Assembly: GCF_002871795.1 (NCBI RefSeq)
Contig: NZ_PNHL01000015.1
Coordinates: 1-60,298 of the forward strand
DNA length: 60,298 nt
Direction of reading: 5' to 3'
Source: Brachybacterium sp. UMB0905
Lineage (GTDB): Bacteria > Actinomycetota > Actinomycetes > Actinomycetales > Dermabacteraceae
The translations under genes and the position numbers were made by a program. This document shows, piece by piece, positions 34,706-43,283 of this stretch. Numbering within the stretch: the stretch's first letter is position 1; every line of letters begins with the position of its first letter. The notes below the pieces were generated by a model, which was not told where the DNA came from, searched no databases, and saw only the letters and a list, made by a program, of their open reading frames with translations.

Positions 34706-35893
34706 ATGTCGACGGGGACCAGCCGCACGCAGCTCGGGGAGCTGAACATCCGGGCAGTGATCCATGCCCTGCGCCGCCTGGGCCCGTCGAGCCAGCGCGA
34801 GATCGCCGAGCACGCCGCCCTCTCCATCCCCACGGTCTCCGTGATCGTGCGAGGGCTCGAGCAGCGCGGGACCCTGCGCGTCGTACGCACGGAGAGCAAT
34901 GGCCGGGGCCGCCCCCGCGCGGTGTTCGATCTCGTGCCCGACGCTGCCCACGCGATCGGGATCCACCTCGACCCAGCGCTGATCACCGTGGTCGCGCTGG
35001 ATATGACCGGCCAGCCCGTAAAGATCGCACACGACAACTCCGTGGACCCGGACGATCCTCACTCCACTCTCGCCACGGCAGCAGGCATGGTGGAGCAGGT
35101 TCTAGAGGATGCACAGCTTCCCGACGCCGATGCGGTCCAGTGCGCACTCGCGGTTCCCGGTCGTATCGACCCGACGCACGGCGCGATCGCCGACTCCGTA
35201 TGGCTCCCTCACTGGAACGGGGTGCCCGTCGCCGGGATCTTGGGGGAGCGCCTGCATCGCGACGTGCCGCTGCTGAAGGACACCTTCGCGGCGATGTCCG
35301 GCGAGATCTGGGTGCGCGGGGGCGAACTCCTCGATGCGACCAGCATCTTCGTGTACCACGGGACCGGCACTGGACTCGGGATCGCCGTGGACGGCCGTGC
35401 CGTGCCGGGCCAATCCGGCAACGCCGGCCAGGCCGGACGCCTCTTCGAGCTGCTCTCGTCCCCTGGTCTTACGGAAGCCGCCACGGCCCATGACCCCGCG
35501 GATGTGGTCACCACCGCCCTCGCCGAAGGGCTCCTCGAGAACGCTGCGGGGTCACGCTCCCCGGATCCCCGCCACATCGGGCACGCGTTCCGCCAGCTCT
35601 GCGCGCTCGCGGAGACCCGGGACGAGCGCGCCCTGTCCCTCCTGCAATCCGCGGGGGACCGCATCCACCGTGTCGCCGCGGTGGCGGCGGACGTCCTGGA
35701 TGCCGGCTTCGTGATCCTCGGCGGCCCGTACTGGGAGCTGGTGCGGGATCTCCGGCTCCCCCACGCCGAGGAAACGATCGGACGCCCCGCCCAGCACGGG
35801 CGCGCACCCGTGAGGGTCCTGGCCTCCGCGCTCGGCCAGGATGCCGGGGCTGTCGGTGCGGCCAGCGTGGTGCTGGACCGCCGATTCCGGTGA
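34706..35893 (+). CDS. ROK-family transcriptional regulator
   Basis: A 395-residue ROK protein. The N-terminal winged helix (ELNIRAVIHALRRLGPSSQR, EIAEHAALSIPTVSVIVRGL) precedes a sugar-kinase-like domain (AIGIHLDPALITVVALDMTG, FVYHGTGTGLGIAVDGR, GFVILGGPYWE). The CxCGxxGCxE zinc motif of typical ROK regulators is absent, and the kinase NDA motif reads KDT, so it probably binds but does not phosphorylate sugar. gcaggaggg lies before ATG. It precedes a CUT1 importer operon by 185 nt, same direction, and is its likely regulator. Confidence 0.86.
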   Translation: MSTGTSRTQLGELNIRAVIHALRRLGPSSQREIAEHAALSIPTVSVIVRGLEQRGTLRVVRTESNGRGRPRAVFDLVPDAAHAIGIHLDPALITVVALDMTGQPVKIAHDNSVDPDDPHSTLATAAGMVEQVLEDAQLPDADAVQCALAVPGRIDPTHGAIADSVWLPHWNGVPVAGILGERLHRDVPLLKDTFAAMSGEIWVRGGELLDATSIFVYHGTGTGLGIAVDGRAVPGQSGNAGQAGRLFELLSSPGLTEAATAHDPADVVTTALAEGLLENAAGSRSPDPRHIGHAFRQLCALAETRDERALSLLQSAGDRIHRVAAVAADVLDAGFVILGGPYWELVRDLRLPHAEETIGRPAQHGRAPVRVLASALGQDAGAVGAASVVLDRRFR

Positions 35894-36003
35894 CAGCCGA
35901 CCCTGCCTGAGGGCGTGACGAACCGGCGGCGAGGGGCCGCTGAACAGTGCCGACACGCTCGGTGAATTCTGCGCGACAGCCTCCTATCCACCCGGAAGCC
36001 TGC

Positions 36004-36024
36004 TTATTCTACGAGCAAGAAAAA
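36004..36024. promoter_or_regulatory. Candidate operator upstream of the CUT1 operon
   Basis: TTATTCT and AGAAAAA form inverted arms (6 of 7 pair) around a 7-nt centre in an AT-rich patch, 55-75 nt before the solute-binding protein start. It could bind the adjacent ROK regulator or contain the -10 region (TATTCT). Tentative. Confidence 0.35.
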
Positions 36025-36078
36025 GCGCAGATCTGTCGCGCCCATCGGCTCCCGCAGCTCCGACCCGAGAGGTTGATC

Positions 36079-37494
36079 ATGGCCCGTCAGCACTCCACCT
36101 CCATCTCCCGCCGCACCGCCCTGTCCGCTGCCGCCGTCGCCGGCGGCGGCCTCACCCTCCTGTCCACCGCCTGCTCCTCGGAGAATGGCGGCGCATCCGA
36201 TCCCGACACCGTGACCATCACCGGCAACTCCATCGTCGGGGGCAAGAACACCGAGAGCGCCGAGTGGATCGAGAACTATGTGATCCCCGGGTTCGTCGCC
36301 CTGCAGAAGGAGAACGGCCGGGAGGTGACGGTCGCCTTCGAGCCGCAGGGCGTGGACGACGAGGACTACAAGACCAAGGTCGCCCTAGATCTGAACTCCG
36401 GCCGCGGAGCCGACGTGATCGGCATCGACGGCACCTGGGTGGGTGAGTTCGCGCAGGCCGGATACATCAAGCCCCTCACCGAGGTTGCCGACGGGGTGGA
36501 GGACTGGGACGGCTGGGACCAGATCAACGAGGCCGTTCGGGACTCCGCGGCTTTTGACGGCGACCTCTACGGGGTCCCCGACGGCACGAACGGCCGCGTG
36601 TGGTACTTCAATCGCGATCTCTTCCAGCAGGCCGGCTTGCCCGAGGACTGGCAGCCCACCAGCTGGGAAGACCTGTTGGAGGCCGGGCGCGCCCTGAAGG
36701 AGCTTGACGGAGTGGTGCCGATCCAGCTCAATGCGGGCACCGCCATGGGTGAGGCCACCACCATGCAGGGACTGCTGCCCATCCTGGCCGGGGTCGGCGA
36801 GGAGGTCTGGGTGGACGGCACCTGGCTCGGCAACACCGAGGGCCTGCGTGAGGCCCTCACGCTCTACCGCACCATCTACATCGACGAAGAGCTCGGTGAC
36901 CCGATCCTCCAGCAGGAGGCAAACGGCCGCGACGCCTCCTTCGAGGAGTTCTCCCAGGGCCGGATCGGCATCCTGCTGGAGGGTGATTACTTCTGGCGGG
37001 CCGTCGTGAACCCGGAGGAGGGAGTCGGCACCGCCCCGATGGAGAACCGTGACGAGGTGGTGGGATTCGCGAAGATCTCGGCTCGCGAGCCGGGGGCGGG
37101 GGTCAATGGCCAGGACTTCGTCTCCTTCTCCGGCGCCGGCTGCCAGGTGCTCAACCCCAATGCCGCCGATCCTGACCTCGCCTGGCAGCTCATCGAGTTC
37201 ATGACGTCGGCGGATGCCATCAAGGAGCGCACCAAGAACACTGTCTCGATCACCCAGCGTGATGACGTGAACGCCGAGCGGCTCGGCGATGATCCGCTGC
37301 TGTCGATGATTGCCGACGAGGTGCTGCCGACGTCGCTGTACCGCCCCAGCCTCCCCGAATACCCGGAGGTCTCTGTCGCGCTTCAGCAGGCCACGCTCGA
37401 CGTGGTCTCCGGCGTCTCGGTGGAGGAGGCCGCCCAGACCTATGCCGACACGGTCGGGGGGATCGTCGGTGACGAGAACGTGAGCAGCAGCTGA
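36079..37494 (+). CDS. CUT1 ABC transporter sugar-binding lipoprotein
   Basis: A 471-residue family 1 extracellular solute-binding protein. ISRRTALSAAAVAGGGLTLL followed by STAC gives a twin-arginine-like signal with lipobox Cys. The mature part has TGNSIVGGKNTESAEWIENY, ADVIGIDGTWVGEFAQAGYI and YGVPDGTNGRVWYFNRDLFQ, typical of disaccharide or oligosaccharide binders. gagagg lies 6 nt before ATG. First gene of a five-gene operon with two permeases, an ATPase and a PHP hydrolase. Confidence 0.9.
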   Translation: MARQHSTSISRRTALSAAAVAGGGLTLLSTACSSENGGASDPDTVTITGNSIVGGKNTESAEWIENYVIPGFVALQKENGREVTVAFEPQGVDDEDYKTKVALDLNSGRGADVIGIDGTWVGEFAQAGYIKPLTEVADGVEDWDGWDQINEAVRDSAAFDGDLYGVPDGTNGRVWYFNRDLFQQAGLPEDWQPTSWEDLLEAGRALKELDGVVPIQLNAGTAMGEATTMQGLLPILAGVGEEVWVDGTWLGNTEGLREALTLYRTIYIDEELGDPILQQEANGRDASFEEFSQGRIGILLEGDYFWRAVVNPEEGVGTAPMENRDEVVGFAKISAREPGAGVNGQDFVSFSGAGCQVLNPNAADPDLAWQLIEFMTSADAIKERTKNTVSITQRDDVNAERLGDDPLLSMIADEVLPTSLYRPSLPEYPEVSVALQQATLDVVSGVSVEEAAQTYADTVGGIVGDENVSSS

Positions 37495-37495
37495 T

Positions 37496-38428
37496 ATGAC
37501 ATCTCGCCTGGTCCCCGCCCGGGTGCAGGGGCGCAGCTCCTCGCCCGGGCGTGTCCGCGCCACGGATGCCGCCGGGCTCGGGATAGCGCGCGCGATCGGC
37601 TTCGTCATGCCGGCGCTCGTGCTCATCGCGGTGTTTCTGCTGTTCCCTGCCCTGTGGACGATCTATCTCGGGCTGACCGATTACCGGCTCACGGGGCTCG
37701 CGGCGATCGCCACCGAGTTCGTGGGGCTGGACAACTACCGTCGGGCGCTCGCGGATCCGAGTTTCTGGGATTCCCTGCGGATCACGCTGATCTTTGTGGT
37801 CGTCTCCGGGATTCTCGGGCAGACCATGCTCGGCTTCGCCCTCGCCTGGGCGCTGCGGGGTCTGCGGGGCACCGCCCGCGGGATCCTCGAGACACTCGTG
37901 CTTACCGCCTGGGTGATCCCCGGGTCGGTCCAGGCCTTCCTCTGGCTTGCCCTGCTCGACCGGCGCAGCGGGACCCTCAATGAGCTGTTGGGAACCTCGG
38001 GGCACGCCTGGCTGATCGAGAACCCGCTGTCCATGATCATCCTGTTCAACATCTGGGCGGGCGCCGCATTCTCGATGCAGCTGTTTTCCTCCGCTTTGAC
38101 AACGATCCCGCCGAGCCAGCTGGAGGGTGCCCGCCTAGCGGGTGCCGGGACCTTCGCGCAGCTGCGGGACGTGGTCCTGCCCTCTCTGCGCGGGCACATT
38201 CTGACCAACGTCCTGCTGATCACGCTGTGGACCTTCAATTCCTTCGGTCCCTACCTGCTCACGGCCGGAGGACCGAACGGACGCACCAGCGTGCTGTCCG
38301 TGTACATCTACCAGACCGCGATCCCCGGCGGTCAGCTGGGCATGGGCGCAGCGTTGTCGGTGATCATGCTCGTGATCAACCTGGTGATCGCCGTAGTGTC
38401 CATCTCGGCAGGGAGGGCGCGACGATGA
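37496..38428 (+). CDS. CUT1 ABC transporter permease (MalF type)
   Basis: A 310-residue inner-membrane permease with six predicted helices (IGFVMPALVLIAVFLLFPAL; ITLIFVVVSGILGQTMLGFA; AWVIPGSVQAFLWLALL; and others). The EAA loop EGARLAGAGTFAQLRDVVLP contacts the ATPase. It starts 1 nt after the binding-protein gene and ends in an ATGA overlap with the second permease. Confidence 0.9.
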   Translation: MTSRLVPARVQGRSSSPGRVRATDAAGLGIARAIGFVMPALVLIAVFLLFPALWTIYLGLTDYRLTGLAAIATEFVGLDNYRRALADPSFWDSLRITLIFVVVSGILGQTMLGFALAWALRGLRGTARGILETLVLTAWVIPGSVQAFLWLALLDRRSGTLNELLGTSGHAWLIENPLSMIILFNIWAGAAFSMQLFSSALTTIPPSQLEGARLAGAGTFAQLRDVVLPSLRGHILTNVLLITLWTFNSFGPYLLTAGGPNGRTSVLSVYIYQTAIPGGQLGMGAALSVIMLVINLVIAVVSISAGRARR

Positions 38429-39255
38429 TTCTTCGTACTGGCCGCTCGGTCATCTCCCGTGTGCTGTTCGTGGTGTTCCTGGTCGCTGTGGGGGCGTTCT
38501 TCGCGATCCCCTTGGCGTGGCTGATGGTCGCCCCGTTCGACGCCTCCCCCAGCATGTCCGTGCAGTGGCCCGACTGGACGCTCGCGAACTTCCGCACGCT
38601 GGCGGAGAATCCGTACACACTGCGGTCCATCGGCAACTCGCTGCTTCTGGCCGTCGGCACGATGGCGGTCACCGTCGTAACGGCCACCCTGGCGAGCTAT
38701 GCGCTGTCCCGCGTGCGGATCCCGGGGCGTGATGCGCTGCTCTACGGGATGCTGCTGCTGAGCTCCATCGTGACCGGCACTGCCGCGATGGTGCCCACCT
38801 TCCAGTTGATGACCGCGGTGAACCTGATCGATACCCGCACCGGGGTGGCGCTTGTGCTCACCGGTGGGCTGCTGCCGACGGTGATCTTCATCCTCAAGGA
38901 CTTCATGGACTCTGTCCCGCGCTCCTACGAGGAGTCGGCGCGGCTGTACGGTGCCAGTCGGCTGCAGGTGCTGACCCATGTGGTGGTCCCGGTGGCCCGC
39001 CCCGGCATCGCGTTCGTGGCGATCTGGGGGATGGTCCAGGTCTGGGGGAACTTCCTGGTGCCCTTCCTCCTGCTCAGGGACCCGAACACGCAGCCTGCGG
39101 CGGTGCTGATGTACACGTTCTACACGGAGGCGGGCCAGGCCGATCTCCGCCTCATCTCGGTTTTCTCGCTGATCTTCGTGGCACCCGTGCTGGTGATCTA
39201 CCTGGTGGTGAACCGTAAGTTCGGCTTCCGCTTCTTCGGAGGGATCAAGGCATGA
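38425..39255 (+). CDS. CUT1 ABC transporter permease (MalG type)
   Basis: A 276-residue permease: AVGAFFAIPLAWLMVAPFDA, SIGNSLLLAVGTMAVTVVTA and further helices, with EAA loop EESARLYGASRLQVLTHVVV. It forms the heterodimeric channel with the upstream permease. The ATG overlaps the previous stop and the 3' end overlaps the ATPase gene, so the operon is tightly coupled. Confidence 0.9.
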   Translation: MILRTGRSVISRVLFVVFLVAVGAFFAIPLAWLMVAPFDASPSMSVQWPDWTLANFRTLAENPYTLRSIGNSLLLAVGTMAVTVVTATLASYALSRVRIPGRDALLYGMLLLSSIVTGTAAMVPTFQLMTAVNLIDTRTGVALVLTGGLLPTVIFILKDFMDSVPRSYEESARLYGASRLQVLTHVVVPVARPGIAFVAIWGMVQVWGNFLVPFLLLRDPNTQPAAVLMYTFYTEAGQADLRLISVFSLIFVAPVLVIYLVVNRKFGFRFFGGIKA

Positions 39256-40373
39256 CATCACCGATCGCCCTGGACGGGGTCGTCAAGGAGTACCCGGGCG
39301 GGGTGCGGGCCGTGGACGGCATTGACCTGCAGATCGAGGCCGGGGAGTTCTTCGCGCTGCTGGGCCCATCCGGCTGCGGGAAGACCACCCTGCTGCGCTC
39401 CATCGCCGGCCTGGAGACCATCACCGAGGGCACACTGCACATCGGCGAGCGCGACGTCACCTCCTTGGAGCCCGGCGCCCGGGACGTAGCGATGGTGTTC
39501 CAGGACTACGCCCTGTTCCCGCACATGGATGTCGCCGACAACATCGCCTACCCCCTGCGGATCAAGAAGGTGGCCCGCGGGGAACGGCACCGGGTAGCTG
39601 AGCAGCGGGCGGAGCGGCTCTCGCTCGCGCATCTGCTCGATCGGCGGCCCGGCCAGCTCTCCGGTGGGCAGCAGCAGCGCGTCGCCCTGGCGCGTGCGAT
39701 GGCCGCCCGTCCGCAGGTGCTGCTCCTGGATGAGCCGCTGTCCAACCTCGATGCGCGGCTCCGCCTGGAAGCGCGCACCTTCCTCAAGGAGCTGCAGAGC
39801 GAACTGGGGGTCACCACCGTCTTCGTCACCCACGACCAAGCTGAGGCCCTTGCTCTCGCTGACCGCATGGCGATCATGCAGGACGGCAGGATCCAGCAGG
39901 TCGGCACCCCGCGCGAGGTGTTCCACGATCCGCGCACCAGCTTCGTCGCGGGGTTCATCGGATCCCAGCCGATGACCCTGCTGGAGGGGACAGTCGGCGA
40001 GCAGGGCGTCGACATGCTCGGCATGACGATCCCCACCTCGCAGCTGCTGCTGCCGGACGGGACGGCGCTTGCCCCCGGGCATCCGCTGACCGTGGGGATC
40101 CGCCCGGAGTACGTCGGCTTCACCCCGGTCGGGGAGGCCGCCCTGGCGCCGCCCGAGGGGACGGTCTCCATCGAATCCGAGGTGGTGAGCGTCGAGAACC
40201 TTGGGGCGAGCGTGCTGGTTTCTACGCGCCGCGGTCAGGAGCGGGTGCAGGCAGTGATCCCCGATGACCGGATGCCGCAGCTCGGGCAGCTGGGGCGGTT
40301 CACGCTCCCTCTGCCGCGCACGCTGTTCTTCGATCGGGAGTCGGGTGAGCGGGCGTGGGAGGCCGCGGCATGA
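39252..40373 (+). CDS. CUT1 ABC transporter ATPase (UgpC/MsmK type)
   Basis: A 373-residue ATPase. Walker A GPSGCGKTT, Q-loop region VFQDYALFPHMDVADNIAYP, signature LSGGQQQRVALARA, Walker B LLLDEPLSNLD and switch His in FVTHDQAEALAL. The C-terminal third carries a TOBE/OB-type regulatory domain (GHPLTVGIRPEYVGF). It overlaps the permease and PHP genes by 4 nt each. It is the only CUT1 ATPase in the window and might also serve the ATPase-less importer at the right end (inference). Confidence 0.92.
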   Translation: MTSPIALDGVVKEYPGGVRAVDGIDLQIEAGEFFALLGPSGCGKTTLLRSIAGLETITEGTLHIGERDVTSLEPGARDVAMVFQDYALFPHMDVADNIAYPLRIKKVARGERHRVAEQRAERLSLAHLLDRRPGQLSGGQQQRVALARAMAARPQVLLLDEPLSNLDARLRLEARTFLKELQSELGVTTVFVTHDQAEALALADRMAIMQDGRIQQVGTPREVFHDPRTSFVAGFIGSQPMTLLEGTVGEQGVDMLGMTIPTSQLLLPDGTALAPGHPLTVGIRPEYVGFTPVGEAALAPPEGTVSIESEVVSVENLGASVLVSTRRGQERVQAVIPDDRMPQLGQLGRFTLPLPRTLFFDRESGERAWEAAA

Positions 40374-41686
40374 GCGCGCCCTCGCCCTCCGGGGAAGCGG
40401 TGCACGACGTCAACCTCACCCTCGAACGGCAGTCCCGTGATCGATACGTGTCCGTCCCGTTCACGGTGGCTCCCGGGACGAGGTCGTTCGAGGTCCGGGT
40501 GAGCATCAAGGGCAGTGCCGGTGAGGACCGCGCCGTGGTGGACCTCGGATGTGAGGGCCCGGCGGGATGGCGGGGCTGGTCCGGTGGGGCCCGGACCGGG
40601 TTCATGATCGGCGAGGACACCGCCACGCCGGGGTATGTGCCCGGTCCTCTGGAGAGCGGCCCGTGGAGCGTCATCCTGGGCATCCACGCCCTGCCCGGCG
40701 GGCCCGCGCGTGCGAGGGTCCGGGTGCTTTCACCGGCCGTGCAGCACCCGGATCACGGGGCAGATGTCGATGCGGCGCCGCGCACGGGCCGCGGGAGCGC
40801 TCGGCAGCTGCCGGCTCCCGCTGGTCTGCGGTGGTACGCCGCGGACATGCACAGCCACAGCCTCCATTCCGATGGCCGCTGCGGTCTGCACGAACTGGCA
40901 CGCGAAGGCGTCCGCTCCGGTCTTGACCTGCTGTTCGTCACCGACCACAACACCGTCAGCCACCACGCCCACCTCGGTGCCGTTGCGGAGCGTCACGGGA
41001 TCGGCCTGCTCCCCGGGCAGGAGGTGACCTCGCATCGTGGGCACGCCAACGCCCTGGGGCCGATGCCCGCGGTAGATTTCCGTCACAGCGTCGAGGACTG
41101 GGCCCGTCAGGTGCGTGCCGCGGGCGGCCTGCTGTCCGTAAACCATCCGGTCTCCGGGGACTGCTCCTGGCTGGAGACGGTGCCCGACGAGGTGGGCGGC
41201 GTGGAGATCCTCCATGCGGACTCCTATGCGCAGCCGTCCTCCACCGCTGCGTTCGCCTGGCTCGCCCAGGTGGACGCCTCGCGCAGGCACCGGGGCCTGG
41301 CGCCGCTGACCCTGCTGGGCGGCGGTGACTTCCACTCGCCCGAGGATCCCATCCGTCCCGGCACCCCGACCACGTGGATCTGCGCCGCCGACACCTCCTG
41401 GCCGAGCATCCTCGAGGCGCTGCGGGCCGGCCGCACCACCGTGACCGGCAGCGCCATGCTGGTGGATGGCATGTTGCGGCCCGACCTGCGTACCTGTCCG
41501 ATCCTGCTGCGGGTGGACGACGGGAAGGCCCTGCACGTCCTCGCAGGCGCGGGCCATGTGCTTGTGGACCGCGAAGGTGGGCGCAGGACGATCACGGAGG
41601 ACCGCTGCGTCATGGAGGCGCCGCGGGAGCTCGGGCCCTACCGGCTGGAGACCGCGCAGCGCTGCACCATCGCGATCTGCCGTTGA
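40370..41686 (+). CDS. PHP-domain metal-dependent hydrolase (CehA/McbA-like)
   Basis: A 438-residue protein. Residues 1-150 form a β-rich N-terminal domain; the PHP domain begins at WYAADMHSHSLHSDG (His161, 163, 166), with TDHNTVSHH (191-199), GLLPGQEVTSHRGHANALG, LLSVNHPVSG and GGGDFHSPED supplying the other metal ligands. PHP enzymes hydrolyse phosphoesters, and CehA-type members cleave esters or carbamates. No signal peptide. As the last gene of a sugar ABC operon (ATGA overlap), it probably processes the imported compound, for example a phosphodiester-linked glycoside; this is inference. Confidence 0.85.
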   Translation: MSAPSPSGEAVHDVNLTLERQSRDRYVSVPFTVAPGTRSFEVRVSIKGSAGEDRAVVDLGCEGPAGWRGWSGGARTGFMIGEDTATPGYVPGPLESGPWSVILGIHALPGGPARARVRVLSPAVQHPDHGADVDAAPRTGRGSARQLPAPAGLRWYAADMHSHSLHSDGRCGLHELAREGVRSGLDLLFVTDHNTVSHHAHLGAVAERHGIGLLPGQEVTSHRGHANALGPMPAVDFRHSVEDWARQVRAAGGLLSVNHPVSGDCSWLETVPDEVGGVEILHADSYAQPSSTAAFAWLAQVDASRRHRGLAPLTLLGGGDFHSPEDPIRPGTPTTWICAADTSWPSILEALRAGRTTVTGSAMLVDGMLRPDLRTCPILLRVDDGKALHVLAGAGHVLVDREGGRRTITEDRCVMEAPRELGPYRLETAQRCTIAICR

Positions 41687-41691
41687 GCACG

Positions 41692-41715
41692 CCGAGGGGC
41701 ATCCGGCCCCGTCGG
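41692..41715. terminator. Hairpin between convergent operon ends
   Basis: ccgaggggc and gccccgtcgg pair with one bulged base around atccg, just after the PHP stop and before the convergent DUF1206 stop. The run that follows contains gtcggcccc three times. Confidence 0.45.
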
Positions 41716-41741
41716 CGCCCGTCGGCCCCCGTCGGCCCCTG

Positions 41742-42587
41742 TCACATGGGCTGGTACCGCGAGCGGGCGATTGCGTAGATGCCGTAGAGCGCGAGGCCCA
41801 CGCCGATGACGCCGAGCGCGATCGTGCCGGCGGGCAGATCCGTCATGGCTTTCAGGGCGCCGTCCATGCCGGTGGCTTTGTCGGGGTCCGCGGCGATCGC
41901 AGCCCAGCCGAACAGCACCCCCACGCCGATCAGCGCGATGCCCTTGGCGATGTAGCCGATCATGCCGGTGACCAGGACGACGCGGCCGATGTTGCCGTCC
42001 TCGGGCGGGCGAATATCGTCCTCGAAGCCACGGGAGGCGCCCTTGAAGACGTGGTAGCCGCCGATGCCGAGCACCACGAGTCCCACGACGACGATGAGGA
42101 TCCGCCCGCCGGGGTTGCCCATCAGCCCGGCGGTGAGCTCGGAGGTCGATTCGCCGGAGTCGCTGCTGCCACCGGCGGCGAAGCGCAGGGCGGTGAAGGA
42201 CAGCGCCCCGTACACCGCGGCCTTGCCGTGGGTCTTCACGACGTGGGTGGCCTTCTTCTTCGCGTCCTGCTCCCACTTCGCGCCGAACCACGCTTCGGCG
42301 AGGTACCACAGCACGAGCAACGCCATCGCGAGCCCACCGATCCACAGCAGGATGTTCCCGCCGGGTACGGAGGAGATGGTCTGCAGCGCCCCGGACTGGT
42401 CGGCGTTCTGCGAGGAGCCTCCGGGCAGGGCCAGGCGCAGGGAGATCCAGCCGATGAGGATATGCACCAGCCCGCTCATGACGAACCCGCCGCGGGCGAT
42501 GTTCTCGAAGATCGGATGCTCCGCGACATCCTCGGCGGCGTTCTCGACGTCCTTGGCGCCTTCTGTCGCGGCCCTGCTCGCGTTCAT
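41742..42587 (-). CDS. DUF1206 membrane protein
   Basis: A 281-residue protein with about six transmembrane helices in three similar pairs, as in DUF1206 (FENIARGGFVMSGLVHILIG; YGALSFTALRFAAG; RVVLVTGMIGYIAKGIALIG). N- and C-termini are cytoplasmic; function unknown. TACGAT, a good -10 hexamer, lies 6 nt before the ATG and no ribosome-binding site is visible, so the mRNA may be leaderless. Confidence 0.88.
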   Translation of the reverse strand: MNASRAATEGAKDVENAAEDVAEHPIFENIARGGFVMSGLVHILIGWISLRLALPGGSSQNADQSGALQTISSVPGGNILLWIGGLAMALLVLWYLAEAWFGAKWEQDAKKKATHVVKTHGKAAVYGALSFTALRFAAGGSSDSGESTSELTAGLMGNPGGRILIVVVGLVVLGIGGYHVFKGASRGFEDDIRPPEDGNIGRVVLVTGMIGYIAKGIALIGVGVLFGWAAIAADPDKATGMDGALKAMTDLPAGTIALGVIGVGLALYGIYAIARSRYQPM

Positions 42588-42751
42588 GCGGACATCGTAG
42601 GCGCGGAAAGGCCCTGGCCGGGGCCGTTCACGCAGGCCCGACGGGGACTGGTGCGGAATGCGGGAGCACTGCCGAGCAGGCATCGGCCTCCTCGTCACGC
42701 GGATCCTCTCGCCCTGATCCCGAGAGCCCCTTCTGGCGCCTGGCGGCACAG

Positions 42752-43213
42752 GTGGTCAGTGCCCTGTGGGCGCTCGTGATCGTGCCGGTGGCGCTGGGGA
42801 TGCTGAGCATCGGAGCTGCGGGGCTCCTGGACACTGTGCGGATGGCCCTGTTCGAGAAGCGCGCGCCGCTCATGATTGGGCCCGGGCTGATCGAGGCCGG
42901 TGTGCTCGTGGTGATCGCGGCAGCGACGCGCTGGTCGCCGGGTTCTCTCGCGTCCCCGGGGGTGCTGCTGCTGTTCAGCCCTCTGGTCGCGATGCCGACG
43001 GTGGGTGCTGCGATCGCCGAGACCGTCCGGAATCTGCTGATCAGCTCCGGGGCGGATGCCGCGCTGCAGGGCGTACCGCTGACTGCCCTGCTCCACACGC
43101 TGGACCTGCTGGCCACCGGCGTGGGGTTCGCGGCCGGGGTCGTGCTCGTGGCGCACGGCACCGAGCTGCGTACCGTGATCCGGAAGGCGGATGCGCGGCA
43201 GCCCACCACATGA
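42752..43213 (+). CDS. Small hydrophobic membrane protein, unknown
   Basis: A 153-residue protein with four likely transmembrane helices (VSALWALVIVPVALGMLSIG; GPGLIEAGVLVVIAAAT; PGVLLLFSPLVAMPTVGAAI; LLATGVGFAAGVVLVAHGTE). No family recognised. The GTG start lacks a clear ribosome-binding site; the open frame upstream (PESPFWRLAAQ) has no ATG, GTG or TTG, so the true start is uncertain. Divergent from the DUF1206 gene. Confidence 0.55.
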   Translation: MVSALWALVIVPVALGMLSIGAAGLLDTVRMALFEKRAPLMIGPGLIEAGVLVVIAAATRWSPGSLASPGVLLLFSPLVAMPTVGAAIAETVRNLLISSGADAALQGVPLTALLHTLDLLATGVGFAAGVVLVAHGTELRTVIRKADARQPTT

Positions 43214-43222
43214 TCGGAATGC

Positions 43223-43267
43223 GGCGCGGGACCCGCGGCGTCCTGCTGGTCGCCGGGGCCCCGCGCC
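43223..43267. terminator. Long GC hairpin between convergent genes
   Basis: ggcgcggg at the left pairs with cccgcgcc at the right, with further pairing inward (cggcg/cgccg) around a loop of about 10 nt. It sits between the stops of the small membrane protein and the peptide-binding protein and can act both ways. Confidence 0.6.
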
Positions 43268-43283
43268 TGACACGTCGTCTCGC

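Noticed and set aside
36004..36024. Firm assignment as the ROK operator
   Set aside because: The inverted repeat is imperfect and may simply be an AT-rich promoter; kept only as a low-confidence site.
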